A DNA stretch of 64,000 nucleotides from Candidatus Zixiibacteriota bacterium (lineage in GTDB: Bacteria; Zixibacteria; MSB-5A5; GN15; FEB-12): NCBI GenBank assembly GCA_035380245.1, contig DAOSXA010000002.1, forward strand, positions 620,001 to 684,000. The letters are read 5' to 3'. The translations under genes were made by a program, and so were the position numbers. The notes below the pieces were generated by a model. It saw only the letters and a list, made by a program, of their open reading frames with translations, searched no databases and was not told where the DNA came from. The stretch's first letter is position 1. The number at the start of each line of letters is the position of its first letter. This document shows, piece after piece, positions 9,851 to 19,419 of the stretch.

Positions 9851-12781
9851 CTAAGGAAGCGATTTCGGAGTCACGGCAACTCTTAGAAGTTCAGCCAGTT
9901 GCTCGATTCTGAAGGGTTTATGGAGGACATTGGTCACCCCGCTTCGGGCCAGTTGAGCCTGATCGATATTAACCTCCCAGCCGGTCAGCAGGATAATCGG
10001 CATATCGGGGTGATCTCGCTTGATTCGAGCGGCTACTTCCAGCCCGGAGAAACCAGGCATGGCCAGATCGGTCAAGACAACATCAAAACGATGTTCATCC
10101 ACAAGACGGAGTCCGACCTCGGGTGAGGTGGCTGTCTGGACGTTGTAACCCAGCGATTGCCCCATGGCGGTGATCAACTCCAGAATAACCGCCTGATCAT
10201 CGATAGCCAGAACCTGGGCATGAGGTTGATTCAACTTCGATTCAGAGCGAGCCTCCCGGCGTCTGACCGGGAATTTGAACGAAAGGTGAGCCGGTTTGTC
10301 GGAGCTGGAGTCGATTGAATACTGGCAGCGGCTGCCGGCGGCATGGGCCAGAAAAGTATCCGATGGCCGAAGCCGTGAGGCTTCAGAAGCGCTGATGTAT
10401 TTGCCGATGGAAGCCTGGCGGGTCATTCCGGGCAGTTCTTTGCTGTGTCGAGAGATATCGAGGTAAACGTAATCATTGAGACGATAGGTGGAAACCGTCA
10501 GCATCTCCCCTTCCCCGGCCAGACCAGCCACCTGGTTCAAAGCACCAAGGATCAGGGGGCGAAGCGAGGCGTCGGTCATTTCCACCAACGATACCGGACG
10601 CAATTCCAGGTCAATCTCGCGCGGACTGCCGGAGATCATGTAAAGGTTCCCGGAGATCCGAGCTGGTTCGAGGATTTCGGAAATGTGCTCGTTAAGTCCT
10701 TTGCCGCCCTCTCCCGAAGCTGTAACCGACGGCCTTATCTTACCCAGTGATTGACGGACATATTCCGAGGCCTGCTCCGCTTCGAGGATAATACTCTCGA
10801 TATGACGTCGGACATCACCCGAAAGATCGGGGCGTTCGACCGCCAGTTCGGCGTTGCCGATCACTGCCGAGAGATGGTTGTTAACCTGGTTGATAACCGC
10901 CGCCAGAAGGTTGCCGTCGATTTCACCGGATTGAATCGGGGCAAGTGTCTCCTGAAGACCGGCAATGGTCATGCGGAATGAGAACAATCCCACGGTCAAG
11001 GTCAGAAGCCGTTCCCACTCTCCCCGCTCGGACTCAGGCATTTCATAGAAAAAGACCGTTGCCACACCCGAGACTCGATCACGCGAGAGGAGCGGAGCGA
11101 TCATCAATGAAACCGGTGGTCCCTTTTCTTCGAAGAGCCGGTAAAAATTCTCCCGGTTGGCCATCTCAAGAGTTTGCAGATATTGCTCCACTTCGCTTCG
11201 CCCATAGGCAAAATGGGCTTCACGCGATCGTGCCGCTTCAGCGATGAATCCCTCACCGGGTAATAAATCGAATTCCGATAATAGACTGCGTTTCACCCCG
11301 CAACTGTCGTTGGCTTTGTAGGAACCGTCGGGATAACGGGTGAAAATCACCGCTCCGGCGCGACCGGGAAGAATATCGGAGAGATTATCGGCCAGAAAGG
11401 CCGGAGAGACATCGCCCGGGCCCTGCGAATCGAACTGAAGCAACCGTAAAATCCGCCGCAGTCCCTTGCGCCTTGTAATATCCAGACGCTGGCTGTCGGC
11501 CTGACGCATTACACCACCGGCCAACCGTGCAAACAAGTCGACTATCTTGAGATCATCATCGCCGACTCTAAACGCCTCATCGGGTCGTCGCAGGAGCAAC
11601 GCACAATGGCGCTGACGTCCTGAAATGGGATAAACAAGTGTCGACTGGGCAATATAAGTATGCCCTTCCTCGCTCACCCCTTCCTGATTCACGATCAAGG
11701 GCTTATTGCGAGAGAGAGCATCGATCAATGCCGTACGGAAATTCTCGCCGAGTGAACCCATATCTTCGGAACCTCCGAAGACCTCCAAAGCACCATCGGA
11801 CAATCCAACGATATGGATGGTTTCAGAGCCATAGAGACCAACCAGTCCGCGGCAATAGGCATCGATAGCATCTTCCTTTATGAAACTCGAAGCGACACCG
11901 GTTAACTGCTGCATGAGTGTTTCTTTTTGGGAACCGTCTTTCTCGGCCTGTTTGCGGGCCAATGAAAGCTCGCGTTCGAGTCGGGCTGAATATACTTTTT
12001 CAGCGACCCATTCCGCTACCGGAGCGAGATAACGAATATCCGACCGTGAGAAGAATTGCTGTTCATCGGACATAAGAATAATCGCCCCGAGCTTACGGCG
12101 TTCGGAAACCAACGGGAGTATCAGGGTCGACTTGAACCTGGAGGTAGCCGCTCGGCCGTCGCGTTCGTACACCTCAAAATCTCCCCCGATGGTCGGTTCA
12201 CCGCCATCGATAGCGCGACTTATGATATTGCGTTCAAATGGATAATGTTCAAGTAAAGCGGTTTCGCGCTGATTCACACCACAAGCACAGGCAAGCACCA
12301 ATTGCCGCCGCTGGCGATTAACCAGAAATACGGCTCCGGCGCACTCCGGTAGTGAAGCAAGAACTTCCTTGAGAGAAATGCTTAGCAGTTCCAGGAGTTG
12401 ATAGGGCTCTCGGGCATCCTGTTGTAAATTCTCGAGCAAACTCAGTTTCCGCCATTGTTCTTCTATCGCCTCTTCCCGCTCCTGCCAGAAATCGGAGTAC
12501 AGTGACAATCCAACGGCCAACAGAAGCGCTCCCAGTAGTGCGATCGATAACTGGGCGATATCGAGCCAGCCATAGACATTGTCAAGAAACCAAGCCCCGT
12601 ATTCCGGATGGAGCTTGACTAATTGCCAAGCCGAGGCCATGAAAAGCAACAACCCACCGATGATGAAAAACGTCTTTCCCCCGACGTTTTCCAGTGTAAA
12701 CAATCGCAGGCGAACGGTAAGGAACACCAGCGCCGCGATAACCACCAGCGGCAGAGCGGTAGTCAGAATAATCTGAGTCAT
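9851..12781 (-). CDS. Membrane-anchored multi-GAF pseudo-histidine-kinase with C-terminal receiver domain
   Basis: A 976-residue protein. Three hydrophobic segments lie in the first 95 residues, then about three GAF-type sensory domains (roughly 135-265, 300-425 and 450-605). A kinase-like core follows: the H-box reads INQVNNHLSAVIGNAELA near 640, with Gln where histidine belongs. The ATPase-like region has lost the G1 motif (DISRHSKEL instead of DTGxGM) and has no GxGxG. The last about 120 residues are an intact receiver: acidic DD, phosphoacceptor Asp in VVLTDLAMPG, Thr in ILLTG and Lys in LHKPF. The ATG overlaps the miaB stop by four bases (ATGA), implying translational coupling. It probably receives phosphate from another kinase; catalytic activity of its own is doubtful. 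Confidence 0.8.
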   Translation of the reverse strand: MTQIILTTALPLVVIAALVFLTVRLRLFTLENVGGKTFFIIGGLLLFMASAWQLVKLHPEYGAWFLDNVYGWLDIAQLSIALLGALLLAVGLSLYSDFWQEREEAIEEQWRKLSLLENLQQDAREPYQLLELLSISLKEVLASLPECAGAVFLVNRQRRQLVLACACGVNQRETALLEHYPFERNIISRAIDGGEPTIGGDFEVYERDGRAATSRFKSTLILPLVSERRKLGAIILMSDEQQFFSRSDIRYLAPVAEWVAEKVYSARLERELSLARKQAEKDGSQKETLMQQLTGVASSFIKEDAIDAYCRGLVGLYGSETIHIVGLSDGALEVFGGSEDMGSLGENFRTALIDALSRNKPLIVNQEGVSEEGHTYIAQSTLVYPISGRQRHCALLLRRPDEAFRVGDDDLKIVDLFARLAGGVMRQADSQRLDITRRKGLRRILRLLQFDSQGPGDVSPAFLADNLSDILPGRAGAVIFTRYPDGSYKANDSCGVKRSLLSEFDLLPGEGFIAEAARSREAHFAYGRSEVEQYLQTLEMANRENFYRLFEEKGPPVSLMIAPLLSRDRVSGVATVFFYEMPESERGEWERLLTLTVGLFSFRMTIAGLQETLAPIQSGEIDGNLLAAVINQVNNHLSAVIGNAELAVERPDLSGDVRRHIESIILEAEQASEYVRQSLGKIRPSVTASGEGGKGLNEHISEILEPARISGNLYMISGSPREIDLELRPVSLVEMTDASLRPLILGALNQVAGLAGEGEMLTVSTYRLNDYVYLDISRHSKELPGMTRQASIGKYISASEASRLRPSDTFLAHAAGSRCQYSIDSSSDKPAHLSFKFPVRRREARSESKLNQPHAQVLAIDDQAVILELITAMGQSLGYNVQTATSPEVGLRLVDEHRFDVVLTDLAMPGFSGLEVAARIKRDHPDMPIILLTGWEVNIDQAQLARSGVTNVLHKPFRIEQLAELLRVAVTPKSLP

Positions 12782-14112
12782 TCGGGAATTCCTTCCGGTT
12801 CGCCGTGAAGTGTGAAAGCATCGGCCCGGGTGATACGAATCGGTATGATCTGCCCGGGAGCAGCCTCAGACGCTGAGAACAGAACTATTTTATTGCCTTC
12901 AGTGCGTGCTCGATAGAGGTCCTGGGATCGGCGTGAGAAGCCCTCGACCAGGCCCAGCCGAATTTGCCCAATTTCGCGTTGATTCCGCTCGAACGATATT
13001 TTTTGTTGAAGGTCGATCAATTTCGAAAGGCGAGCTATTTTGATCGCCTCCGGGACATCGTCAGACAACTCCGCGGCTTTGGTGCCGGGTCGAACCGAAT
13101 AACGGAACATGAACGCCGCGTCATATCCCACCTTCTCGACCGCCCCCAGGGTTTGCTCGTATTCTTCATCAGTCTCGGTCGGGAATCCGACTATCAGATC
13201 AGTGGTCAGAGACACATACGACAGATGCTCGCGGATCAGTTCCACGAGTGATAGATAATGGTCGAGAGTGTAACCTCTCCCCATCAACTCCAGCACGCGA
13301 TCGGCCCCGGCCTGCAGCGGCAGATGAATATGGGGCATTATCTTATCATATCGAGCCATTACCTCGACCAGACGCGGTGAAAGGTCCTTGGGATGCGAGG
13401 TCATATACCGGATGCGTTTTATCTCTGTCTCCGAGGCGACACGGTCGAGCAAGGTCGGGAAATCGGTTTCATCGTGTCGATAGCTGTTGACGTTCTGGCC
13501 CAGTAAAGTAATCTCAACGACCCCCTCACCCACCAGTCGGTTCACCCAGCCGATAATATGATTCGGAGAATGCGCCCGTTCGTGACCGCGGACATAGGGC
13601 ACGATGCAGTAACTGCAATAGTTATCGCAGCCTCGGGAGATCGTGATAAAAGCAGAGAAATCGGTTTCACGGATAGGTTCGATCTGGTCAATATGCTCAT
13701 GACCGAAAGCAGTGTTAATCAACGGCGTTGGTTCCGCTTGCTCTATTAAATCGGGCAATTCGAACAGACGATCGGTACCGAGAACGAAATCGACATGCGG
13801 CGCCAACCGGATTAACTCATCCCCCAGCCGCTGGGCCATACAGCCGACAACAGCGATCTGTTTTGAGGCTCCGTTCTGCTTGAATTTTCGAAGATCCTGG
13901 AGACGTCCCAGTGCTCGTTGTTCCGCCTTATCACGAACCGAGCAGGTATTGAGAATGATCAGGTCGGCATCGGCTTCGTTATCGACACGACGATATCCGT
14001 GAGTCGACAAATTGGATACGAGCGTGGAGGAATCAGCCAGATTCATCTGGCACCCAAAAGTGGTGATATGAAAGGTGCTGATCCTGCGGCTCATTTTCTT
14101 TCTCGGCCTCAT
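12778..14112 (-). CDS. miaB: tRNA-2-methylthio-N6-dimethylallyladenosine synthase (MiaB)
   Basis: A 444-residue radical-SAM methylthiotransferase that adds the 2-methylthio group to i6A37 of tRNAs. The N-terminal MTTase domain has its three cluster cysteines (TFGCQMN, LNTCSVRDKAE, VVGCMAQR). The radical-SAM cluster is GCDNYCSYCIVPYVRG near residue 155. A TRAM domain occupies the last about 65 residues. The order and the VRGHERAH segment favour MiaB over RimO or MtaB. The first Met is used here; a second ATG seven codons on is possible. It overlaps the following sensor gene by four bases. Confidence 0.93.
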   Translation of the reverse strand: MRPRKKMSRRISTFHITTFGCQMNLADSSTLVSNLSTHGYRRVDNEADADLIILNTCSVRDKAEQRALGRLQDLRKFKQNGASKQIAVVGCMAQRLGDELIRLAPHVDFVLGTDRLFELPDLIEQAEPTPLINTAFGHEHIDQIEPIRETDFSAFITISRGCDNYCSYCIVPYVRGHERAHSPNHIIGWVNRLVGEGVVEITLLGQNVNSYRHDETDFPTLLDRVASETEIKRIRYMTSHPKDLSPRLVEVMARYDKIMPHIHLPLQAGADRVLELMGRGYTLDHYLSLVELIREHLSYVSLTTDLIVGFPTETDEEYEQTLGAVEKVGYDAAFMFRYSVRPGTKAAELSDDVPEAIKIARLSKLIDLQQKISFERNQREIGQIRLGLVEGFSRRSQDLYRARTEGNKIVLFSASEAAPGQIIPIRITRADAFTLHGEPEGIPE

Positions 14113-14217
14113 CGACGGGTACAGTTGACCTTCTAAGATGAGGCCGGAAAGCCTTTAAAATCAACTAAAAACGGGATTATCGGATGATGGGAATCTTCTC
14201 CCCCTCAGGTTCAGACA

Positions 14218-16464
14218 TCACTCGGCGCAGCCATAGACCAGCGGTGGGCCTTCACGGAACATGAAGTCCACGAATTTCACCAAATCAACGATATCCACCT
14301 GACAGGAAGCGTTGACATCAGCCCGGTTCAAATCGATAGGGCGCGGTCCATGCCTGAACATATAGTCAACCAGATAGACAAGATCGGAGACATCCGGTCC
14401 GTCATTATTGTAATCGACATCACCGGCCAAAGGCGGTAAAGGACCAACATGAATAGTAAAATCTACCTCATCGATGTAGCCGGCGCCGTTATCAACCACT
14501 CTGGCTCGGAATGGATACAACCCGGTATCGCTCGGCACGCCGGTGATAATCCCTTCGTCGTCCAGAACCAGGCCGGGCGGCAATGTCCCTGAGACGATCG
14601 TATACACATACCAGCCGGTGCCGCCCTTTGAGATCAGGGTATCTTCATACGTCTGCTGAAATTGCCCTTCCGACAAGTCATCATCGCCGGTTACGATCCG
14701 CGCCTTGAAAGAAACCTCATCGGCATACTTCATGATCCAATTGGAAGGATCGAGGAAGATGTTATTCACATAGCTCGGGAAATTGAGTTTGAACATCTCG
14801 CGGCGATCGTTAACCTCGAAAGTCAGGGTATCATCCGGCACTGATTGAAAGTCGAAGAAAAAGTCAACCGGCATGTCGAATACTTGCGGCGACGTGGTTT
14901 GTGTCTGGAGCACCAGCAGGTACAGGTCGATGCCACCTTGATCGGAGGCTTCCTGCAGGTAAGCGAACTCATAGTCCGGCCGATAGGTACCGTAAATCCA
15001 CTCGGAGAAAAAGTCACTTAAATCGCGCCCGGACACTTGTTCGAAAATCTCCTGAAAATCCTCGGTTTTAGCCGAGCCGTATTGATATTCAGAGTTATAA
15101 TAAGCCTCTATTCCGGCAAAAAAGGCCGAGTCGCCAATGACATGACGCAGCATGTGAAGCACCCAGGCGGCTTTATCGTAGGACAATCCGGTGTTAAAAA
15201 TGGTCCAGACATCGGTTGTATCATAAACGTAGATAGTCCCTCCGCCCGCATAGCACATATCGGCCATATAATCATGATAAGCGGTCCAGCCGGACTTATG
15301 CAGATAGTACAAAGCTTCAGTATAGGTAGCCCAGCCTTCGTTCAACCAGATATCGGACCAGGATTCGCAGGTTATCATGTCCCCCCACCATTGATGAGCC
15401 ATTTCGTGTACTACCACCGGCTCACTGAAACCGAAATTCGCACTGGTCATGGAGGTCATGGTCTGGTGTTCCATACCGCCGCCCCATTCGAAATTGGCAT
15501 GGCCGTATTTTTCATCGGCGAACGGATAAACACCGTAAAGGTCCGACAGAACCGTCAACGCCTCCGGCGTGACGTTATATTTCCCCAGGGAATAACTGAG
15601 GCGCTCAGGATAAACGGCATGAACGATCGGCATAATCACCTGGCCGTCGTTGTAGTTCCATTCATCGTACCAGACTTCATAGTCTGAAATCGCAACGGAG
15701 AACAGATAACTGGCCATGGGGTGATGCCCGGTGTAATAATAGACATGGCTGTTGCCGCCGGGAGCAATCACCGAATCAAGTGTGCCGTTCGAAGCCACGT
15801 AAAATGCCGTATCGACTTCGATTGCAATGGCGAAGCTGTCCGCCTTGTCGTCCATACGATCCTTACAGGGCCACCACGAACGGGCATAATATGGTTCCGA
15901 AAGTGAAGAAATGACTTTGGATCCATAGGCGTTGAAATCGAATGAAAATCCCATAAAACCACCCTGGTTCGGGTGGCCGTGATAATAGAAATCAAACTGA
16001 AATAATTCGCCGTCCGTATACAAACGGTCAAGTTGGACTACGACGATATCACCGTCACGATAAAACCCCAGCGGCCCCGAGGGAGCGACAATAGAGTCGG
16101 CCACCATATCGGCCTGAAGATCAATTTGAATCTGGGTAACTTCGGAAGCAGCCGCAGCAGCCGTGAAACCAATCCGTCCGTAGAGCACTTCGGCCGTGTC
16201 ATCGATCCGAATGGCGATATCGTAGAATTTCATGTCATAATTTATCTGAGTACCGTCGAGTCTTCCCCCGGTAGCCAGTTGCGAAGCAACTCGTCGTTCG
16301 GATAGAGCCGAAGCTTTGGCTGCGCCTAGATACCGATGCATCTCAGCCGGAGACATCTGTTGTTCATCATCCGCTACTAGCGGCTCATTACCGGCTGCAA
16401 CCGATGACCATAAGAGCGAAATAAGTAGCAGTAATTTCACTAGTCTTCCAACAGACCTGTACAT
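14218..16464 (-). CDS. Secreted M1-family zinc aminopeptidase with Ig-like domain and dockerin-type tail
   Basis: About 748 residues. A signal peptide (VKLLLLISLLWSSVAAG) precedes an M1 peptidase domain with the zinc motif HEMAHQWWGD near residue 351 and the second glutamate in LNEGWATYTE. The usual GAMEN exopeptidase motif is present as GGGMEHQ, a variant. Near residues 615-680 there is a putative-Ig module (LPPGLVLDDEGIITGVP...DTGLYPF). The last about 65 residues form a dockerin-like pair of calcium loops (GDVDYNNDG...DLVYLVDYMF and ADVNASCQVDIVDLVKFVDFMF). The ATG at 16464 has GGAG eight bases upstream, better than the upstream TTG at 16494. It likely digests peptides outside the cell or on its surface. 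The dockerin-like tail is shared with two other proteins here. Confidence 0.88.
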   Translation of the reverse strand: MYRSVGRLVKLLLLISLLWSSVAAGNEPLVADDEQQMSPAEMHRYLGAAKASALSERRVASQLATGGRLDGTQINYDMKFYDIAIRIDDTAEVLYGRIGFTAAAAASEVTQIQIDLQADMVADSIVAPSGPLGFYRDGDIVVVQLDRLYTDGELFQFDFYYHGHPNQGGFMGFSFDFNAYGSKVISSLSEPYYARSWWPCKDRMDDKADSFAIAIEVDTAFYVASNGTLDSVIAPGGNSHVYYYTGHHPMASYLFSVAISDYEVWYDEWNYNDGQVIMPIVHAVYPERLSYSLGKYNVTPEALTVLSDLYGVYPFADEKYGHANFEWGGGMEHQTMTSMTSANFGFSEPVVVHEMAHQWWGDMITCESWSDIWLNEGWATYTEALYYLHKSGWTAYHDYMADMCYAGGGTIYVYDTTDVWTIFNTGLSYDKAAWVLHMLRHVIGDSAFFAGIEAYYNSEYQYGSAKTEDFQEIFEQVSGRDLSDFFSEWIYGTYRPDYEFAYLQEASDQGGIDLYLLVLQTQTTSPQVFDMPVDFFFDFQSVPDDTLTFEVNDRREMFKLNFPSYVNNIFLDPSNWIMKYADEVSFKARIVTGDDDLSEGQFQQTYEDTLISKGGTGWYVYTIVSGTLPPGLVLDDEGIITGVPSDTGLYPFRARVVDNGAGYIDEVDFTIHVGPLPPLAGDVDYNNDGPDVSDLVYLVDYMFRHGPRPIDLNRADVNASCQVDIVDLVKFVDFMFREGPPLVYGCAE

Positions 16465-16657
16465 TATCCTATCTCCGGCAGTGATGCTGTTCAATTCCTG
16501 AACAGCAAGCCAACCTGTTTCGTTTCAATCGCTTGTTCGATTACGAGACTAACTTCAGTCAACCCATTCTATAATAAGACGGTCAATCCGCAGCAATCAA
16601 CCAATAACAACGTCCTTAATAAAAGCAATAACTGAGCCGCCGGGATCTAAAATAGAA

Positions 16658-16690
16658 ATCGCCTCCGGATCATCTGTCCGGAGGCGATTG
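16658..16690 (-). terminator. Terminator after the BACON-like dockerin gene
   Basis: ATCGCCTCCGGA and TCCGGAGGCGAT pair around a short loop. On the minus strand the stem is followed by the T-rich stretch TTCTATTTT. It ends transcription from the gene that stops at 16712. Confidence 0.8.
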
Positions 16691-16711
16691 AACACACAGC
16701 TATTTGAATCG

Positions 16712-19042
16712 CTAATATGGATTACCACACGGGATGGGTCCCTGATTGAACATATAATCAACCAGGTAAATGAGATCCTCTATCGTGATCACCAGGTTGC
16801 AGTTCATATCGCCGACAACCAACGTCGGTTGAGGAGCGGGACCATCATAGAACATGTACATGACCAGATAAACCAGATCTTTGATAGTGATCAGGCCATC
16901 ATAATCGACATCACCGTGGAATCGCCACACGCGCATCTTAAGCGACACCGGTTTTGGTGAATTAGAAGCATCCGGGGCATCGATATAGAACGTATCCACA
17001 TATTCCCCAAAAGGATAACCGGTGGAGTTGACATTGAAAATAACCGTAGCCGGCACATCACCCGAGGTAGTGCTGGGATAAAGCCAGCCAATATCCTCAA
17101 CAAGCGACCAGGGCATACATCCACCATAACGATTGAAAATTCCTACAATCGCATCCGGTGATGGTCCGCTATTCTCCTGGGTCGGTATCACATAACTGGA
17201 TGTCGGCAGGATAATCTGTGGCGTTTCGGTTCCTTCGATCACATTGTACTGCACGAGGATAAATGCCGGGCTATTGATGGCGTTTGGTGCTTCGACCAGG
17301 ATAGTATCGAGATAAGTACCGGCAGACAACGGTAATTCACGGGGCGTCACTACAATGGTTGCCGGAGCTGTTCCGCTGGTCTGGCTTACGGTGAAGTACT
17401 CGGTTTCAAACAGCAGATTGAACGGCATGGGATTGTCGCCGCCCAAATTCGAAATCAACAGATTGACCGGCTGTGGTATTCCGAAATATCCCTGCGAACA
17501 TTCGTAGGTGAATAAGTTCATTGTCGACAGATTGGCGTTAACCCAGGCGGGTTCTGCTATGTAGTGGAAATAAAACTCAACCGGGAAGGGGCTGTTGATC
17601 GCCTCGTTTGAATTTACCCAGATCGTATCGTAATAATCGTTACCAACCGTCCCGCCGGGGATTTTAAACGAAATAACGACATCTTGATCAGCAGCGCCAC
17701 TGGATGGGGTCATTGTCATGATGCGGCTGGAAGACTCTTCCAGCCAGAAGTTAAGAGCTCCGCCACCGCCGTTCTTAATGCGGATAGTGCGATCGGGGAT
17801 ATTGACTACCGGCACATCGACGATGATCGTATTAAAAGCGGAATCGACTTCTATTATAGGCAAATCGGAACCAACCGAAAGTGATACCGGCACTTTCACC
17901 GGATCGTTGGTGGCGTTGGGATCGGATACGATCAGTGTATCCACATAGCTGCCGTATGCCAGACCGGTTATGTCGACACTAACCGTGACATTAGTCGAAT
18001 CCGTCCCACTGCTCGGACTGGTGCTGAGCCAGGATTCGGTATTGGTAATAGTCCAGTCGAGCACCGAGGCGCCGGAATTCTTGACTACAAGGGTTTTCGG
18101 TGTCGGATTATCGCCATTGGCAATAGCATTAAAATACAGGGCGCTCGGCGAAACTGAAATCACCGGTGGTGGTTCTTGCAAATCGAGTGTCACCACAACC
18201 CGTTGCGGTGAGTTGACGGCATTGGCCGACTCGATAAGAATAGTGTCAATGTACTGACCGGCAGACAGACCGATGATATTGATCGAAACCATGGGCGTCA
18301 GCGGCGTCGTTCCCATGATCGGGCTGAGCACCAGCCACCCGGCGTCTTCGGTCAACGTCACATCGGTAGAGCTGACGTCGGTGGTTATCGAGAAACTCTG
18401 CGAAGCCGGGCTGGAACCACCCGCTACGGCCTCGAAATGAAGCGAGTCGGGAGCGACAATCAGATTTACCGATGGGGTGTAGCTGCTGTCATAGATCGTG
18501 TAAGGTCCTTCCCAGATCGGGAAGTAATCACCACCTCCGTTACCCGCTACGAATTTATAAATCGATGAAGGTCCGAACTCAAGGGTATCGAGATTGATTT
18601 GATCGGTGGCATTCCAGTCGGACAAAGTGAAATAATACGTAGCCCAATGACGGCGGCCATCGGCAGGAGGTATCCCGGTTCCGAACATGATCGAACCGGA
18701 AAACACAAAACGCTGATTGGTGTTGGTCGTCGCCAAACTATTACCGTCGTAGAAATATGGGCCGATTTCGAAATTATCGACTGTCAACGATGAACCGACA
18801 GCCGAGTCCATTTGAAGATTGGGATTATCCCAGGAAAAGCCCATGGTTGAGCCTAACACGTTGTTGGAATCTGAGAACACCCATAAATCGGCTTGAAGAT
18901 GAAGTTCGTTAGTGGCAACATCCGGAACCACTGAGAACTCAAAAGCGACTGTGTCCACAAATCCGAACTCCTGGGCATGAATGCCCGCAGCTCCCAGCAG
19001 GAGCACCAGACACAGACCGGCAAGTGCAACAATCCTATTCAT
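16712..19042 (-). CDS. Secreted multi-repeat (BACON/Ig-like) protein with dockerin-type tail
   Basis: A 776-residue exported protein. The signal peptide (ALAGLCLVLLLGAAGIHA) is followed by an about 180-residue beta-rich domain, then about five repeats of roughly 90-110 residues. Each has a variant of the pattern 'W....P.SG......V.....GL..G.Y.DTI.I...NA.NSP..V.V.L', as in BACON-type Ig-like domains that often mediate protein or glycan contact. A dockerin-like module closes it (GDVDYDGLITIKDLVYLVMYMF and GDMNCNLVITIEDLIYLVDYMF). No catalytic motif is visible. It follows the M1 peptidase region but has its own terminator and a long leader. Likely a surface or matrix protein; the domain naming is by pattern only. 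Confidence 0.75.
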   Translation of the reverse strand: MNRIVALAGLCLVLLLGAAGIHAQEFGFVDTVAFEFSVVPDVATNELHLQADLWVFSDSNNVLGSTMGFSWDNPNLQMDSAVGSSLTVDNFEIGPYFYDGNSLATTNTNQRFVFSGSIMFGTGIPPADGRRHWATYYFTLSDWNATDQINLDTLEFGPSSIYKFVAGNGGGDYFPIWEGPYTIYDSSYTPSVNLIVAPDSLHFEAVAGGSSPASQSFSITTDVSSTDVTLTEDAGWLVLSPIMGTTPLTPMVSINIIGLSAGQYIDTILIESANAVNSPQRVVVTLDLQEPPPVISVSPSALYFNAIANGDNPTPKTLVVKNSGASVLDWTITNTESWLSTSPSSGTDSTNVTVSVDITGLAYGSYVDTLIVSDPNATNDPVKVPVSLSVGSDLPIIEVDSAFNTIIVDVPVVNIPDRTIRIKNGGGGALNFWLEESSSRIMTMTPSSGAADQDVVISFKIPGGTVGNDYYDTIWVNSNEAINSPFPVEFYFHYIAEPAWVNANLSTMNLFTYECSQGYFGIPQPVNLLISNLGGDNPMPFNLLFETEYFTVSQTSGTAPATIVVTPRELPLSAGTYLDTILVEAPNAINSPAFILVQYNVIEGTETPQIILPTSSYVIPTQENSGPSPDAIVGIFNRYGGCMPWSLVEDIGWLYPSTTSGDVPATVIFNVNSTGYPFGEYVDTFYIDAPDASNSPKPVSLKMRVWRFHGDVDYDGLITIKDLVYLVMYMFYDGPAPQPTLVVGDMNCNLVITIEDLIYLVDYMFNQGPIPCGNPY

Positions 19043-19419
19043 GCGCTACGCCTCCTTGGATTAACGATCGAGCCGATGTCCGTTACAAACTCGATATTAT
19101 TCTGATGAATGTATTTTCTTTGCAAGTATGACCCGCTTCGGGTAACAACGCCCCGCTTCGAACTCAAGTTCGTCAACCCGAGTAGTATGACCAATACAGT
19201 CAATACTCACCCAAATTGATAATAACTAAACGTTGATCAACCCACTAAACGCGTGCGAGACCTTGGGACAGAATTGCCCAGAAACCTAACTCGCCCTAAT
19301 CAATGTTATGATAACACGCTCAGTTGAGCATTGTCAAGGATAATTGGGATAGGATTGTATTAGCAGCCACGCTAAGCTGTTATTCGAAAACTTGTTAGCG
19401 ACAAAGATAGAATGCTGTA
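19043..19419. other. 377-base gap between the repeat protein and the Lon-like gene
   Basis: No credible ORF or RNA is visible. On the minus strand the 3' end of this gap may hold the promoter of the gene starting at 19042: TTGCAA followed 18 bases later by AATAAT at about 19098-19127, which is only a weak match. A short hairpin (ACCCGCTTCGGGT, about 19130-19143) and GAACTCAAGTTC are present. Confidence 0.35.
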
